A stretch of DNA of 64,000 nt, taken from assembly GCA_036898135.1 (NCBI GenBank), contig JBAHVR010000307.1, positions 62,001-126,000 of the forward strand, read 5' to 3'. Source of the DNA: Oncomelania hupensis (lineage: Eukaryota; Mollusca; Gastropoda; Littorinimorpha; Pomatiopsidae). A program made the translations under genes and the position numbers. The notes beneath the pieces are model-generated. The model was not told the DNA's origin. It worked only from the letters and a program-made list of their open reading frames with translations, and made no database searches. Below, one piece after another: positions 1 to 9,945 of the stretch (position 1 is its first letter; each line of letters begins with the position of its first letter).

Positions 1-196
1 CTGGGATGGCAGTTCATCAATCACTGGGATGGCAGTTCATCAATCACTGGGATGGCAGTTCATCAATCACTGGGATGGCAGTTCATCAATCACAGGGATG
101 GCAGTTCATCAATCACTGGGATGTCAGTTCATCAATCACTGGGATGGCAGTTCATCAATCACTGGGATGGCAGTTCATCAATCACTGGGATGGCAT
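1..196. repeat. 23-bp minisatellite at window edge
   Basis: About 8.5 head-to-tail copies of a 23-bp unit (core GGCAGTTCATCAATCACTGG) with very few substitutions, for example a G>T change near position 124 and a T>A change near position 93. The array is already running at base 1, so its true length is unknown. The unit is not a multiple of three and the frames through it are artefacts. Such homogeneous copies suggest recent expansion. No gene overlaps it. Confidence 0.95.
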
Positions 197-574
197 TTTG
201 GTGGATTGAGCTGGAAAAGCACTATATGTGAACGATCTTTTTTCCACACAAATTTCTTTTTCAAACATGTACCAGCACATAGATGGTCATGCCCTACCAC
301 CAATATTATCAATAACATTATTATTATGAACACTATTATTATTAAGAACAACATTATTAGCTAATAATTCTTGCCTACAACTCTCTTTTTCGTTTGTCGT
401 CTCATCTTCTTCCAAGAAAACAATTATTATTATTTTTTAAAAATAAAGAAAAACAATAAAATAAAATATTATAAAACAAACCAGGTTATTAACTACGCAT
501 CCGGAGATATTGCCCTACTAGCGGAGGTCTACAAGGAAAGAGCGACACAACAGCTAACATTATGCCTTGATGTT
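197..574. other. AT-rich spacer, no gene seen
   Basis: Low-complexity AT-rich sequence with short ATT/AATA runs (about 300-470). I see no coding signal here. The RTE relic begins near its right edge. Confidence 0.6.
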
Positions 575-1432
575 TCTAAACAAGATACTTTTTGGACAAA
601 CTGGAAGACCCGGAGGTGGCAGAAACATTCCAAGCCACAATTGGAGAAAAATTTGCACCACTGCTCATTTTGGGAGCTAGTGAAATAGATGTCAATACCA
701 TGACCACCTCCTTCAACTCGGTTGTGACAGATGCCGCCACTGAGATCCTTGGCAAGCACCGCCCAGAGAAGAAACCATGGATCACACCTGAACTTTTGGA
801 AGAGAGATAAAAAAAGAAAAACAAAACACCTCACAGGGAGCTGAGGTCTACCGAAAAATCAACAAAGACATCCGAAATGGCATGCGCACAGCAAAGGAGA
901 ACTGGATAGAATATCAATACCAGGAAATAGAGAACAGTCTGAACAAGAACAACAGCAAGAGAGCCTACCAAACTGTGAAGCAGCTGACAAGTGTTAAACA
1001 GTCCAAGGTCTCCACGATCCAAAGCAAGTCTGGCATATACCTTACAGAAAAACAAGAAGTCTTAGATAGATGGACAGGGTACTGCTCTGACCTTTACAAC
1101 CACACACCAAACGGAGACATATATATTTAATTTAGCATGTTCCCAGAACAGAGCAGAAGAAGAAATCCTCCTAATTTTCCGAGAAGAAGTTTAGGCAGCA
1201 GTGCAAATCGCTGAAGAAAGAGAAGTCAGCGGGAGTGGACAACATGCCAGCGGAATTGCTTCAAGCAGGAGGAGAAGCGATGATTGACACCCTCACCATT
1301 AGGTAAAAAGATCTGGTAGATAGAGTGGGGAGTGACCTACACCATGGACCCAGTCGCTTGTCATCACTCTTCCCAAAAAGGATAACCTTTAGGAGTGTGA
1401 AAATTACCACACCATCAGCCTCATCAGCCCTC
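575..1432 (+). pseudogene. RTE-type LINE relic, linker and start of reverse transcriptase
   Basis: Broken coding sequence of an RTE-clade non-LTR retrotransposon. Three reading-frame pieces follow one another in the order expected for the segment between endonuclease and reverse transcriptase: KLEDPEVAETFQATIGEKF (from about 595), KENWIEYQYQEIENSLNKNN (from about 894), and KSAGVDNMPAELLQAGGEA (about 1220-1285). Stops and frameshifts separate them, for example the TAA after LLEER near 808. The last recognisable part is the region before the NYRTISLI-like motif (about 1370-1430). The palm domain should follow but a SINE comes instead, and the RTE frame resumes only at 1727. It is a dead copy on the same strand as most other RTE pieces in the window. 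Confidence 0.8.
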
Positions 1433-1726
1433 CAGGTCCCGAGTTCGAGCCCAGGCCGGGGCATTGTGTTGTGTCCTTGGGAAAGACAGTTTACTCCCGT
1501 TTCCTACTTCCTCGGATGAGAGTATAAACCGAGGTCTAGTCTGAGTCGCATGCATTCCATCATAACAAACTTTAAAGATCCTGACGCTCATGTCCTAGAC
1601 GAGTGAGTGCCGGTGACAAGAACACACCCAGCATGTACCTTGGGTAAAGCGCTTCACTTGGAGCTGCTGTACTTTCGTTTGGTGATAATAAATTTGTTAA
1701 AATAAAAAAAATAAAAAATAAAAAAT
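1433..1726 (+). mobile_element. SINE interrupting the RTE relic
   Basis: At about 1440 there is a pol III B-box-like motif (GAGTTCGAGCC). It is followed by a motif common in invertebrate SINE bodies (GTGTCCTTGGGAAAGAC, about 1468). The 3' end is A-rich, made of AATAAA/AAAATA repeats (1692-1726). The tRNA head is 5'-truncated because no A box precedes the B box. It lies exactly between two halves of an RTE relic, and the RTE palm domain is absent. So either the insertion came with a deletion or two partial RTE copies flank it. I found no clear target duplication. Confidence 0.6.
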
Positions 1727-2380
1727 GGCCAACACCAATGGCATCAACATTGACATCAAAGTCCAAGGCCAATTCCTCAACACAGGGCATAGCTTCAAAT
1801 ATTTAGGAGCCATTGTATCAGACAATGAGTCACGACAGGAAGTCCTCTTCAGGATCGCACAAAACAACTGCTGCCCTGAAAAAAATGAAGCCCATTTGAA
1901 AAGACAGGACCATCAGTCTACATTCCAAGGTAAGGCTGCTGCGCTCCTTTGTCATTTTTATCTTCCTATACCCTTGCGAAACATGAACCCTTACCCCAGA
2001 TCTACAACGAAGATTACAAAGCATGGAGATGAGGTGCTACAGAAGATTTCTGAGCATTTTCTATACCCAGCATATCACCAACGACGAAGTCCGACAGACC
2101 ATCACACAAGCCATTGGACAACACGATGACATGCTCACAGTGGTGAAGAAACGGAATCTCCGATGGTATGGCCATGTCCCCAGAGCATCAGGCCTTGGAA
2201 AAAGCATCCTCCAAGGCACGGTGCAAGAAGGCAGAAGAAGAGGGAGACAGAAAAAGAGGTGGGAGGACAACATTCGAGAATGGATTGGCGATGCTGAGGA
2301 CAGAGAAAGATGGAGTACGCTGGTTAAACCATCATCTGTGGTGCCCCTATGAACTTCGAGTTACGGGATAAAATAGGATA
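1727..2380 (+). pseudogene. RTE-type LINE relic, C-terminal part and tail
   Basis: This continues the RTE protein with motifs also seen intact at 54.6-55.7 kb: NTNGINIDIKVQGQ, then FKYLGAIVSDN, then LRWYGHV and DNIREW. At least two frameshifts break the frame, between about 1880 and 2025. Relative to the 54.6-kb copy, part of the GLTLSEAIRAAEDRERW region is deleted near 2286. It ends in GTTACGGGATAAAATAGGATAGGATA, here described as the family's GATAG-type tail. RTE elements insert by target-primed reverse transcription, and copies like this are inactive fossils. Confidence 0.85.
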
Positions 2381-2564
2381 GGATACTTTTGATGCTATGT
2401 TGCGCAGGTTAAAAAGACGTCGCCAAGCGCAAGTTCTTTCTATAGCTTCTCTCGTTGATTTAAACAAGCGATGAGCACGGACCCAATAATTATGATGACG
2501 TTATATAAATGTTAGGGGAATTGAACATTGGAAAGAACTTTTGAAATTGCATCCTATTTTTATT

Positions 2565-2675
2565 GCACACACACTCACACACACACACACTAACACACAC
2601 ACAGCCACACACGCACACACACCCACGTTCACACCAACACACACACACACGCACACATACACACACACGCACAGT
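2565..2675. repeat. (CA)n microsatellite, interrupted
   Basis: CA-rich tract with ACG and CAC interruptions. The His/Thr-rich and Cys/Val-rich frames over it are artefacts. The flanks, 2381-2564 and 2676-3027, show no recognisable gene. Confidence 0.9.
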
Positions 2676-3025
2676 ACTAATGAAGCCGCCAACATTCTTC
2701 ATGTTCCATAAATATGATCAAGTTACAAACCAACAACAAGAAGAAACACCACCGAGCTTGAAACAAACATTTTTTTATTCAAACTAAAACAAACAACATC
2801 ACTTTTGATACACTCGAGGTTACGGTTTTTATTTCTGAATTAAAATAATGTACGCAAAATCTTGTATAGCTTCTCTTCTTTCATAAAACTGGTCTTTGCC
2901 CAATAAAACCGCCACTCCAATGGAATAAAAACGGAGTTGGGTCAAGAAGACAAAATAATTGAGAGAAAAAACAACACAACATCCTGTGATGCTTTTCACT
3001 TTGATTAAAATGAGTGATGTCTAGG

Positions 3026-3027
<2 letters not shown>

Positions 3028-3058
<31 letters not shown>

Positions 3059-3084
3059 CACACAACACACAGAAAGAAGAAGCA

Positions 3085-3115
<31 letters not shown>

Positions 3116-3300
3116 AAGAAGAAGAAGAAGAAGAAGAAGAAGAAGAAGAAGAAGAAGGAGAAGGAGGAGGAGGAGGAGGAAGAAGAAGAAGAAGAAGAAG
3201 AAGAAGAAGAAGAAGAAGAAGAAGAAGAAGAAGAAGAAGAAGAAGAAGAAGAAGAAGAAGAAGAAGAAGAAGAAGAAGAAGAAGAAGAAGAAGAAGAAGA
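3028..3300. repeat. (CA)n then (GAA)n microsatellite
   Basis: A CA run (3028-3055) and a short spacer are followed by about 225 bp of almost pure GAA/AAG with a short GGA patch (about 3157-3180). The purine/pyrimidine strand asymmetry means it could form triplex (H-DNA). Long poly-K, poly-E, poly-L and poly-F frames here are not genes. Confidence 0.95.
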
Positions 3301-4406
3301 TATTCCACAAATCTTGAACCGCTTTCCTTCTTATATAACTATATGCGTTGTCTAGATGCGCCAATACAAAATGCATCCCCAGGCACAATTTAACGTTTAT
3401 ACGTTTACACAACGCATTGTTAAGACTTTTATTTTTTAAAGTCTTGACATCCTCATTGTCGTTTTCTTAGAACAAACTCACGGGTAAGACCTGAAAGTAA
3501 AAACAAAGACACGTTTGGCTAAATAGGAGGTCTGGAGCATATACTCCCTGCAATGTTCTTAAGATCTTCATAGATATTACCTGTACATAATCTGTGGAAT
3601 GCGTTGCATGCACGATTCATTCTTAATTTCATTACAGCGCAGCAGCTCTTTAAGAAACCAAATCATCGTCGTTCACTTACCGACCTACTGTAGTTAAGTA
3701 TCAATACGCATTACATGGGATGTCGTTACTCCGTAACTTGCCAACTTCTTGTTTTCTTTAATGACAGCCTGTTTTGAGTGACGTACGACTGAGAAAAAAA
3801 AATTTAAGTCAATAAAATAATTGCCTTTATTATTTTTAAGGCAAATAAAATAATTGCCTTTATTTTTTTTAGGCTAATAAAATAATTGCCTTTATGACGT
3901 AATGATGACGTTATGTGCACTCTCAACTTCTTCGTTCTTGTTTTTCTTGTCGTTGTTGTTGTTGTTGTTGTTGCGCATTGCGATTTCTCCCTATGAACCC
4001 TGCAAATGAAATGAGCGAGTGTTACAGGACCTTTTTATGGTCTTGTATTCATCGAGCCATTCTATAATACCATTGTAAAATAGAAAACGTAAATCAGTCA
4101 TGGGGTGGATTTCAACGAAGCACAAAAAGTGAATGTCAGTGACGTAAAGAAAAGCGATTTAGACTGTACTAACGGGCAAACGGCGGAAACTAATGGCTGA
4201 AGACGCTACCGCCACTGCAGTGCTTCATCATGAATGGATGTACTGTGGCAGTAGCAACATTACCTTAAATCGCGGTAGGGCAGCCTCCTTGTGATCCGAT
4301 TCCAAATGCATAGAGGAAAACAGGCTGAATAAGGTTTATATATATATATAACATCAAGAAAAATAATTGTCCTGGTCTCAGGTGTGGGATGTCTATGCTG
4401 CTCTCA
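3301..4406. other. Intergenic stretch without recognised gene
   Basis: Mostly single-copy-looking sequence. It holds the small tandem repeat at 3808-3897, a (GTT)n run near 3952-3974 and a short (TA)n at 4338-4350. I recognise no coding region or RNA gene. Confidence 0.5.
3808..3897. repeat. Three-copy AT-rich tandem repeat
   Basis: Three copies of a roughly 35-40 bp unit built around AATAAAATAATTGCCTTTAT. GGCAAATAAAATAATTGCC is itself nearly palindromic, so each unit could form a small hairpin. Confidence 0.8.
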
Positions 4407-4583
4407 GGTGTGGGATGCCTTCATTGTAAAGTGACCGGCTGGCCTTCAGTGTTACCACTAGGGTTGATTTAGCAGACATTTTATACGGATCAGGGATGAG
4501 TCCTAGGCCTATTTCAACCAAGTTGTGGTCCTGATTTGGCTCTTTGCAGTCCGCTTGATCCTGTAAGCAATAAATAATTAACT

Positions 4584-4586
<3 letters not shown>
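4407..4586 (+). repeat. Repeat family A, partial copy (3' part)
   Basis: This matches the right half of the repeat at 14047-14355 and, reversed, 31556-31770. Shared segments include CATTGTAAAGTGACCGGCTGG, GTGTTACCACTAGGGTTG, GGCTCTTTGCAGTCCGCT and GATCCTGTAAGCAATAAAT. It is preceded by a short local duplication of CTCAGGTGTGGGATG and followed by (CT)n, as in the other copies. The family is not identified. Confidence 0.75.

Positions 4587-4638
<52 letters not shown>
4587..4638. repeat. C-run and (CT)n microsatellite
   Basis: C8 followed by about 22 CT units, directly abutting the end of the family A copy. Confidence 0.9.
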
Positions 4639-4642
<4 letters not shown>

Positions 4643-4793
4643 TCTATTGGTGCAGCTCATAACCATTAACACTAAGGGTATTCCGCAGAACGGAGAATCC
4701 TAAATGAACTGGGTAACATTATATTGCAAAGCAGGTATCGGTAACTTTGGACATCAACATTTGTTTTGTTAAAAGAATAAAACTCCTAGTAAG

Positions 4794-5613
4794 TGTAGCG
4801 GAAAGGGAGGCGACTAGCGGGACCACATTGTCGGCAGGCATTTTATGCAGGTCGGTGGCAGCGACCTTGCAGTAGAGTGCGTGGCACTAGTAGCCGGCAA
4901 CCCGGTACTCCCAACCACGCTTCACCGCCTTGCAGGGCAAATATTTGTATGTCCATCTTTTGAGGGATAAAATGAAAATAACAGCTCGGGTGGAGCAAAG
5001 TTCTCAAGGTCGTGGCCGAGAGACGGGAGTCAAATGCTCCGCTCGGCTACAAGTGGTGCAAACGACCGGGAACAGGATGATGCTGGACCGTGGTGTGGAC
5101 TGACTTGGCGTAGTCAGTGTCGGTGCCAGACATACACCTGTTGCGAACGGGGAAACCATGGGGACATGGTTCCATTTGAGCTGTGGGATCTGTAGCGGAA
5201 AAGGAGGCGACTGGTTGAGGCTTGGGAGAGAAATTGTCTACCTTGATTTTCTTGGTTAGACTAGCCTTGGGTGGCTCCTGCTTTGCAGAATCCTTTGGGT
5301 ATGCCATTGAGTTACGCAGGACAAGGCGACACATTTGTTCTCCCCGGCTGACCATTCGCCTGCTGCTTTTGGTGGCGAGTGGGATCACATTGTCGGCAGG
5401 CATTTTATGCAGGTCGGTGGCAGCGACCTTGCAGTAGAGTGCGTGGCACTAGTAGCCGGCAACCTGGTACTCCCAACCACGCTTCACCGCCTTGCAGGGC
5501 AAATATTTTTATGTCCCTCTTTTGAGAGATAAAATGAAAATAACAGCTCGGGTGGAGCAATGTTCTCAAGGTCGTGGCCGAGAGACGGGAGTCAAATGCT
5601 CCGCTCGGCTACA
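4794..5613 (+). mobile_element. TRIM-like miniature LTR element
   Basis: Two direct repeats with LTR-like ends (TGTAGCGG...GGCTACA) bracket a 139-bp interior. The left LTR is 4794-5051 and the right LTR is 5191-5613. They are about 96% alike by eye over some 230 bp, but the right one carries about 160 bp more (about 5214-5373). The whole unit is flanked by TAAG on both sides (4790-4793 and 5614-5617), the kind of short target duplication left by an integrase. Two bases inside the left LTR the interior starts with TGGTGCAAACGACCGGGAA, which resembles a tRNA primer-binding site. The stretch before the right LTR is not convincingly purine-rich. No gag or pol is present. A minus-strand frame at 5047-5403 crosses LTR and interior and is probably chance. 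Orientation is inferred from the primer-site-like motif. Confidence 0.65.
5054..5072 (+). promoter_or_regulatory. Putative reverse-transcription primer-binding site
   Basis: TGGTGCAAACGACCGGGAA begins two bases after the left LTR of the miniature element. LTR-element primer sites usually start with TGG, complementary to a tRNA 3' CCA. The first seven and last seven bases would pair with a glycine-type tRNA 3' end, but the middle would not, so the primer tRNA is uncertain. Confidence 0.4.
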
Positions 5614-6700
5614 TAAGCTTATCTTTAAAAGGCTGAGATGCGGTAAAACGCATTCCAAAAAAAGTTTTAGTTTGTTGTTTTTGTTTTTTTGAAGTACAAA
5701 ACCCTTTTCCGGTCATTTCGTCCGCGACAAAGTTTCGCAATTTTAGGAAGTCGGTTTGACGTAAAAAGTGAAAACTGCCGAACTTGTCATTGACAAGAAT
5801 ATTGGTGACTTTGAGAAAACAGTTGAACAAGCACCTCTTTCAACGCTGGAATTCCAGCATGAACTTAATTGTTATTCTGTTGCTAGTATTGTGGATGGCG
5901 TTAGCTACTGATTTAACGTTGAGCGCGCTGAGATGGAATTTGTTAAGGATTCTTAGTATACTAACAAGACTGCAATCATCATTATCTTTATTTCCTCCTC
6001 ATCATCATTATCATCATCATCACCATCACCATCATCATCATTATCATCATCATCATCACCATCATCATCAAACATAGTCAACATTACCGTGATCATGATT
6101 GTCATCATCCTAGTTGTCGTCATCATCATCATCATCATCATCATAATCGTCGTCGTCGTCTTCCTCCTCCTCCTCCTTATTAGTCGTTATCTCCCCTACT
6201 CCTCTTCCTTATCATCATCATCGTTAGCTATTATATTTAAATCATCTAACCCGCTCTCTGCTGCACTGAAAAATGAACCAAAGTTTCCTTTTTAACTTAG
6301 CTTTAAAAATGAACCTTTCCACCAAATGCTGAAGTTAAGAGATTTGACAAGGAAAATCCTTTGCCCTTTTCTGCTAAAAGAAACTGGAGACTTTTCACTC
6401 AAGGAGATTGCAATGTCTGATCGATTGGCCCAGAAAACCTGTTTACCACTGTCAAAACGTGATTGGAATTTTAATGTAAAATATTGTTTTTATCTGCCGT
6501 GAGACGTGTATCCATGTGCACTGTACAGCGGATAGCTTCAGGTTGCAGACGTATATTCATTCACGACTAGCAAATATACTTTATCTAAAACCTCCTCCTT
6601 CTACTTCTCCTCCTCTTCATCAGCAGCACCACCACCAGCAGCGGAAACTACGGATCGGATGTTGCATGATTAACAACCTGGTCTATTTCCTTTAAATGTT
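5614..6700. other. Intergenic stretch with TCA-rich low complexity
   Basis: No gene recognised. From 5996 to about 6180 the sequence is an irregular (TCA)n/(TCG)n/(TCC)n mixture that makes artefactual His-, Met- and Asp-rich frames. The frame at 5784-6077 ends in this tract and resembles no family I know. Confidence 0.6.
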
Positions 6701-7171
6701 AAAGGTGACTTGTGCTGTAGAGAGAGTGTTCTTCTCCAAGACATTCGGGAACAAACCGGGCATGCGTCTGAAGCCCTGCATTACTGCAATGGATTAATTG
6801 TCCACCCCTTACCCCCCACCCTCCACCCCATGTCCCACCCCTCCACCCATCTCCTACCCCCTCTCATCCCTCCTCCGATCCCCTCCTTTATCCATCTGCT
6901 CTATTTAACTCGACCCCGTCATGTTCTCTATACGCTCCGAAACCTTTCCTTCTGAAATCGCACTACATTTTCTTGAAATCTATCTAAAAAAAAACCATGC
7001 ACCCTCTTTTCCACCCCCAGCCCTCAGCCCCAACATTGTGTACTGATACTACTGACTGTTTACTATCATAAAACAATGCTGTGGTAACCACCATGGTTTG
7101 CACCAGTATTTTATTTCACTCCATTTTATATGTCACTGCTGCAAAAATGTATGCTTCAATAGAAGCGAAAC

Positions 7172-7172
<1 letters not shown>

Positions 7173-7252
<80 letters not shown>

Positions 7253-7262
7253 CTCTCTCCTC
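7173..7262. repeat. (CT)n microsatellite
   Basis: About 45 CT units with one G interruption. The surroundings (6701-7172) are C-rich with CCACCC runs and have no recognisable gene. After it, (ATC)n/(AGC)n runs occupy 7350-7435. Confidence 0.95.
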
Positions 7263-7505
7263 TCCCCCGCCTTATACAAATTATTTGTATCCATTTTATT
7301 GTTGAAGTGCATCCCTAGGTATCTCTTTTATTCGTTTTCCTCTCTGCTCCATCATCATCATCAGCAGCAGCAGCAGAATCATCATCATCATAATTACCGT
7401 CGTCGTCATCGTCATCACTTCTTTTCTCTCCTCCTCCTTGTCTACAAATCGAGAACTATTATCAACCGAAGGCTGTATCCCACCCACCCCCAATAAACCA
7501 TTCGC

Positions 7506-7588
7506 ACAGGCGCTTGTATCTGGACGCGCCGGCGCCCATGCCTGTCACCCGTCTCTCTATTTGTATCTATCCAGATACAAACGCCTGT
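7506..7588. repeat. Spaced inverted repeat (hairpin)
   Basis: ACAGGCGCTTGTATCTGGA (7506-7524) is repeated in reverse complement at 7570-7588 with one mismatch, leaving a 45-base loop. It could be the ends of a tiny foldback element or an extruded cruciform. No gene overlaps it. Confidence 0.7.
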
Positions 7589-7717
7589 CGCCATGCTGTA
7601 AAGCGGGGACGCGTCTTCCCTCGTCCTTCCACAAACAACGATCCCTTCCCCCCTCCTTTCCTCCACCCCCATCTTCTTCTCCATTCCTCATCCTTTCTAC
7701 CTCCAATGGTTTATTTC

Positions 7718-8191
7718 TTTCCTATCCTAACCTGTCCCGTAACCCGGAAGTCGTAGGGGCACCACAGAATGATCGTTTAACCAGCATACTCCATCTTTCT
7801 CTGTCCTCAGCAGCCCTGATGGCTTCGCTCAGTGTCAAACCAGTCCATTCTCGAATGTTGTCCTCCCACCTCTTTTTCGGTCTCCCTCTTCTTCTACCTC
7901 CTTGCACTGTGAGGATGGTTTTTGCAAGACCTGATGATCTGGTGACGTGGCCATACCATCGGAGTTTACGTTTTTTCACCACTGTGAGCAGGTCATCGTG
8001 TTGTCCAATGGCTTGTGTGATGATGGTCTTTCGGACTTCGTCGTTGGTGATGTGCTGGGTATAGGAAATGCCCAGAAGTCTTTTGTAGCACCTCATCTCC
8101 ATGCTTTGTATTCTTCGTTCGAGATCTGCTGTGAGGGTCCATGTTTCGCAAGTATATAGGAAGATGGAGATGACAAGGGAGCGCAGAAAAT
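7718..8191 (-). pseudogene. RTE-type LINE relic, 3' fragment
   Basis: Read on the minus strand, this gives the C-terminal RTE region: RRIQSMEMRCYKRLLGISYTQ, then HITNDEVR, LRWYGHVTR, GRRRGRPKKRWEDNIREW and AEDRERW. It ends in the GGTTACGGGACAGGTTAGGATAGG tail (about 7718-7748). A one-residue insertion and a small deletion (KTILTVQGG against KTILQGTVQGG) mark decay. The 5' break is near 8191, where homology to the 54.6-kb copy stops. It is 5'-truncated, as expected for LINE insertion. Confidence 0.85.
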
Positions 8192-9560
8192 GAACACTTT
8201 TTGAAAATGCTTATTTTGGGGCTAAGTGTGCATTCTGTAGGCCTTGAGAGGGCTGCGTCGAAAACGTGTCAAACGAAAGTCCCAGACGTTTCAATTACAC
8301 CAGTAGCCCCTTTCCTGACGATTTCACGAGTGTTTCATAAATGTTGCATTTCTTTTACAACATGGACAAGAGCAGCTTCAAAGAAGCGTTAAAAATATCC
8401 TCTTTCTACAAGATGTGCGGACATAATCATTTCCGTCTATTTATTGTACATGTTTGCAGTACATCAGACTGTCGCTAGCAAGCTAGCAAAGGTTTTCTAC
8501 TCGCTAAGCCCCAGCGTGAAATAAAAACAGTGTTAACGATACAGAGGGGGGTATTACTGTGGCGAAAAAATATGAATATATGGCGCACCTCGTCATGGTG
8601 TCAGCCTATCGGATACATTCGATCTTCCCCCCAAGGCGCTCCACCGCATGGTATTGCGGGTAAGCTTGAAACTTTACTTTCAGGTCTCTGTTTCGCATGC
8701 ATCATTTGTTTCTGTTACAATTTCACGGGACAGAAAATAGCTGAATACCAGACCAAATGGTGCGTTGTGAAGCGACAATTGTAGGCTACTTTATGCCTTC
8801 TTTTGAAATCATTCGTTGCCCAGGAACTCTTTGATATTTTATTAGGACAACATACAAAGCGCTAAAGCAAATAGAAAATGCAAAGTTCTGGATGGGCCAT
8901 CCGTCCATGGAGGTAGGGAGTCAAATTTAGCAGATAGGTTGCCTCCCCTTCTCTCCTCTCCCTTTCCTTCAGACACAACTTAATGAAACACGGAACATTT
9001 TCCGCTCAGGACTTCCCAAACTAAATAATTAATCAAAGGATAGATTTATGTACAGAACTTAGAACTTTCACGCTGTTTACATTTTGGCAACACTACACAT
9101 TCCACAAGTACTACTCATTTCAGGTTAAGAGCACATTTTTCCACGGAAAGATTTCCAAATAGAGATATTTCATAGTAGTGCTTTGAGGACTATACATTAA
9201 TCAACGGAGGAGTTTCCGTCTAGAAATACCACAAATATTTATATTTCTTATTCAGTAATATTTCTTCAACGGACCGATTTTGACGTAGATGTACCCCCAT
9301 TACAGGTTTGAGCACATAAAGCAGAGGGCTTCATCAGAAAGATTGCAGCAATGGCGCAGCGGACAGTATTGAATTATTGATAGGCTACATGGCGATCGAA
9401 ACGCTGGGTACGCATTCTGGATGTGGATTAGGTGCAACATTCAACGTTAGGAGCAGAGGAGGCAGGTGATTTACACGGAGCTCAAACCTACACAATAGCT
9501 CCCAATGCACGCTCAGTTTTCAAATTAATATTTCACAGTACGTAGTTTACATGTTGCCTT
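8192..9560. other. Intergenic stretch without recognised gene
   Basis: Non-repetitive-looking sequence with no recognisable coding region. The short open frames (for example 8530-8784) show no known motif. A GTCT/CT microsatellite at 9565-9615 closes it. Confidence 0.45.
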
Positions 9561-9565
9561 GTCCG

Positions 9566-9605
<40 letters not shown>

Positions 9606-9641
9606 ACTCTCTCTCCTCCTCCTCTTCTTCTTCTTCGTTTT

Positions 9642-9945
9642 CCCCCGTGGGGGTGCCGGGGGTTTCAGTATAAATAGTATCCCCACTTTCTGGAAATTTA
9701 GTGCTTTACATTCCCACTGTCGCTGTCTTTCTCCTTTGCTCTTTCTCATTCCTACTCTGTTCTATCAATCTACTATACTATCTTCTTCTTCCCTAGACCA
9801 GTCACCTACCTTTTTTCTTGAAAACTCTTCCGGGACAATGCTCCTTATTTGTGTGTGAGGTCTGTTGTATCAGCTTGGGACTATTGGACGCTTTTTGCCA
9901 AATGGTCACTGGTGTTTCCTATGATGTTATTATTTGGCAATGTAG
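9642..9945 (+). repeat. Repeat family A, left half (split by LINE insertion)
   Basis: It begins with CCCCCGTGGGGGTGCCGGGG and matches, in reverse complement, the right part of the uninterrupted copy at 31556-32159. Examples are ATCCCCACTTTCTGGAAATT, TTGAAAACTCTTCCGGGACA and TGTGAGGTCTGTTG. It ends at CAATGTAG, where the LINE begins. Its other half resumes at 14047. It also supplies the first residues of the apparent long frame that runs into the LINE. Confidence 0.85.

Noticed and set aside
1..196. CRISPR-like regular repeats
   Set aside because: The 23-bp units are directly adjacent with no unique spacers. It is a minisatellite in an animal genome.
5047..5403. 118-codon minus-strand frame as a gene
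   Set aside because: It spans LTR and interior of the miniature element, and I see no known domain. Most likely chance.
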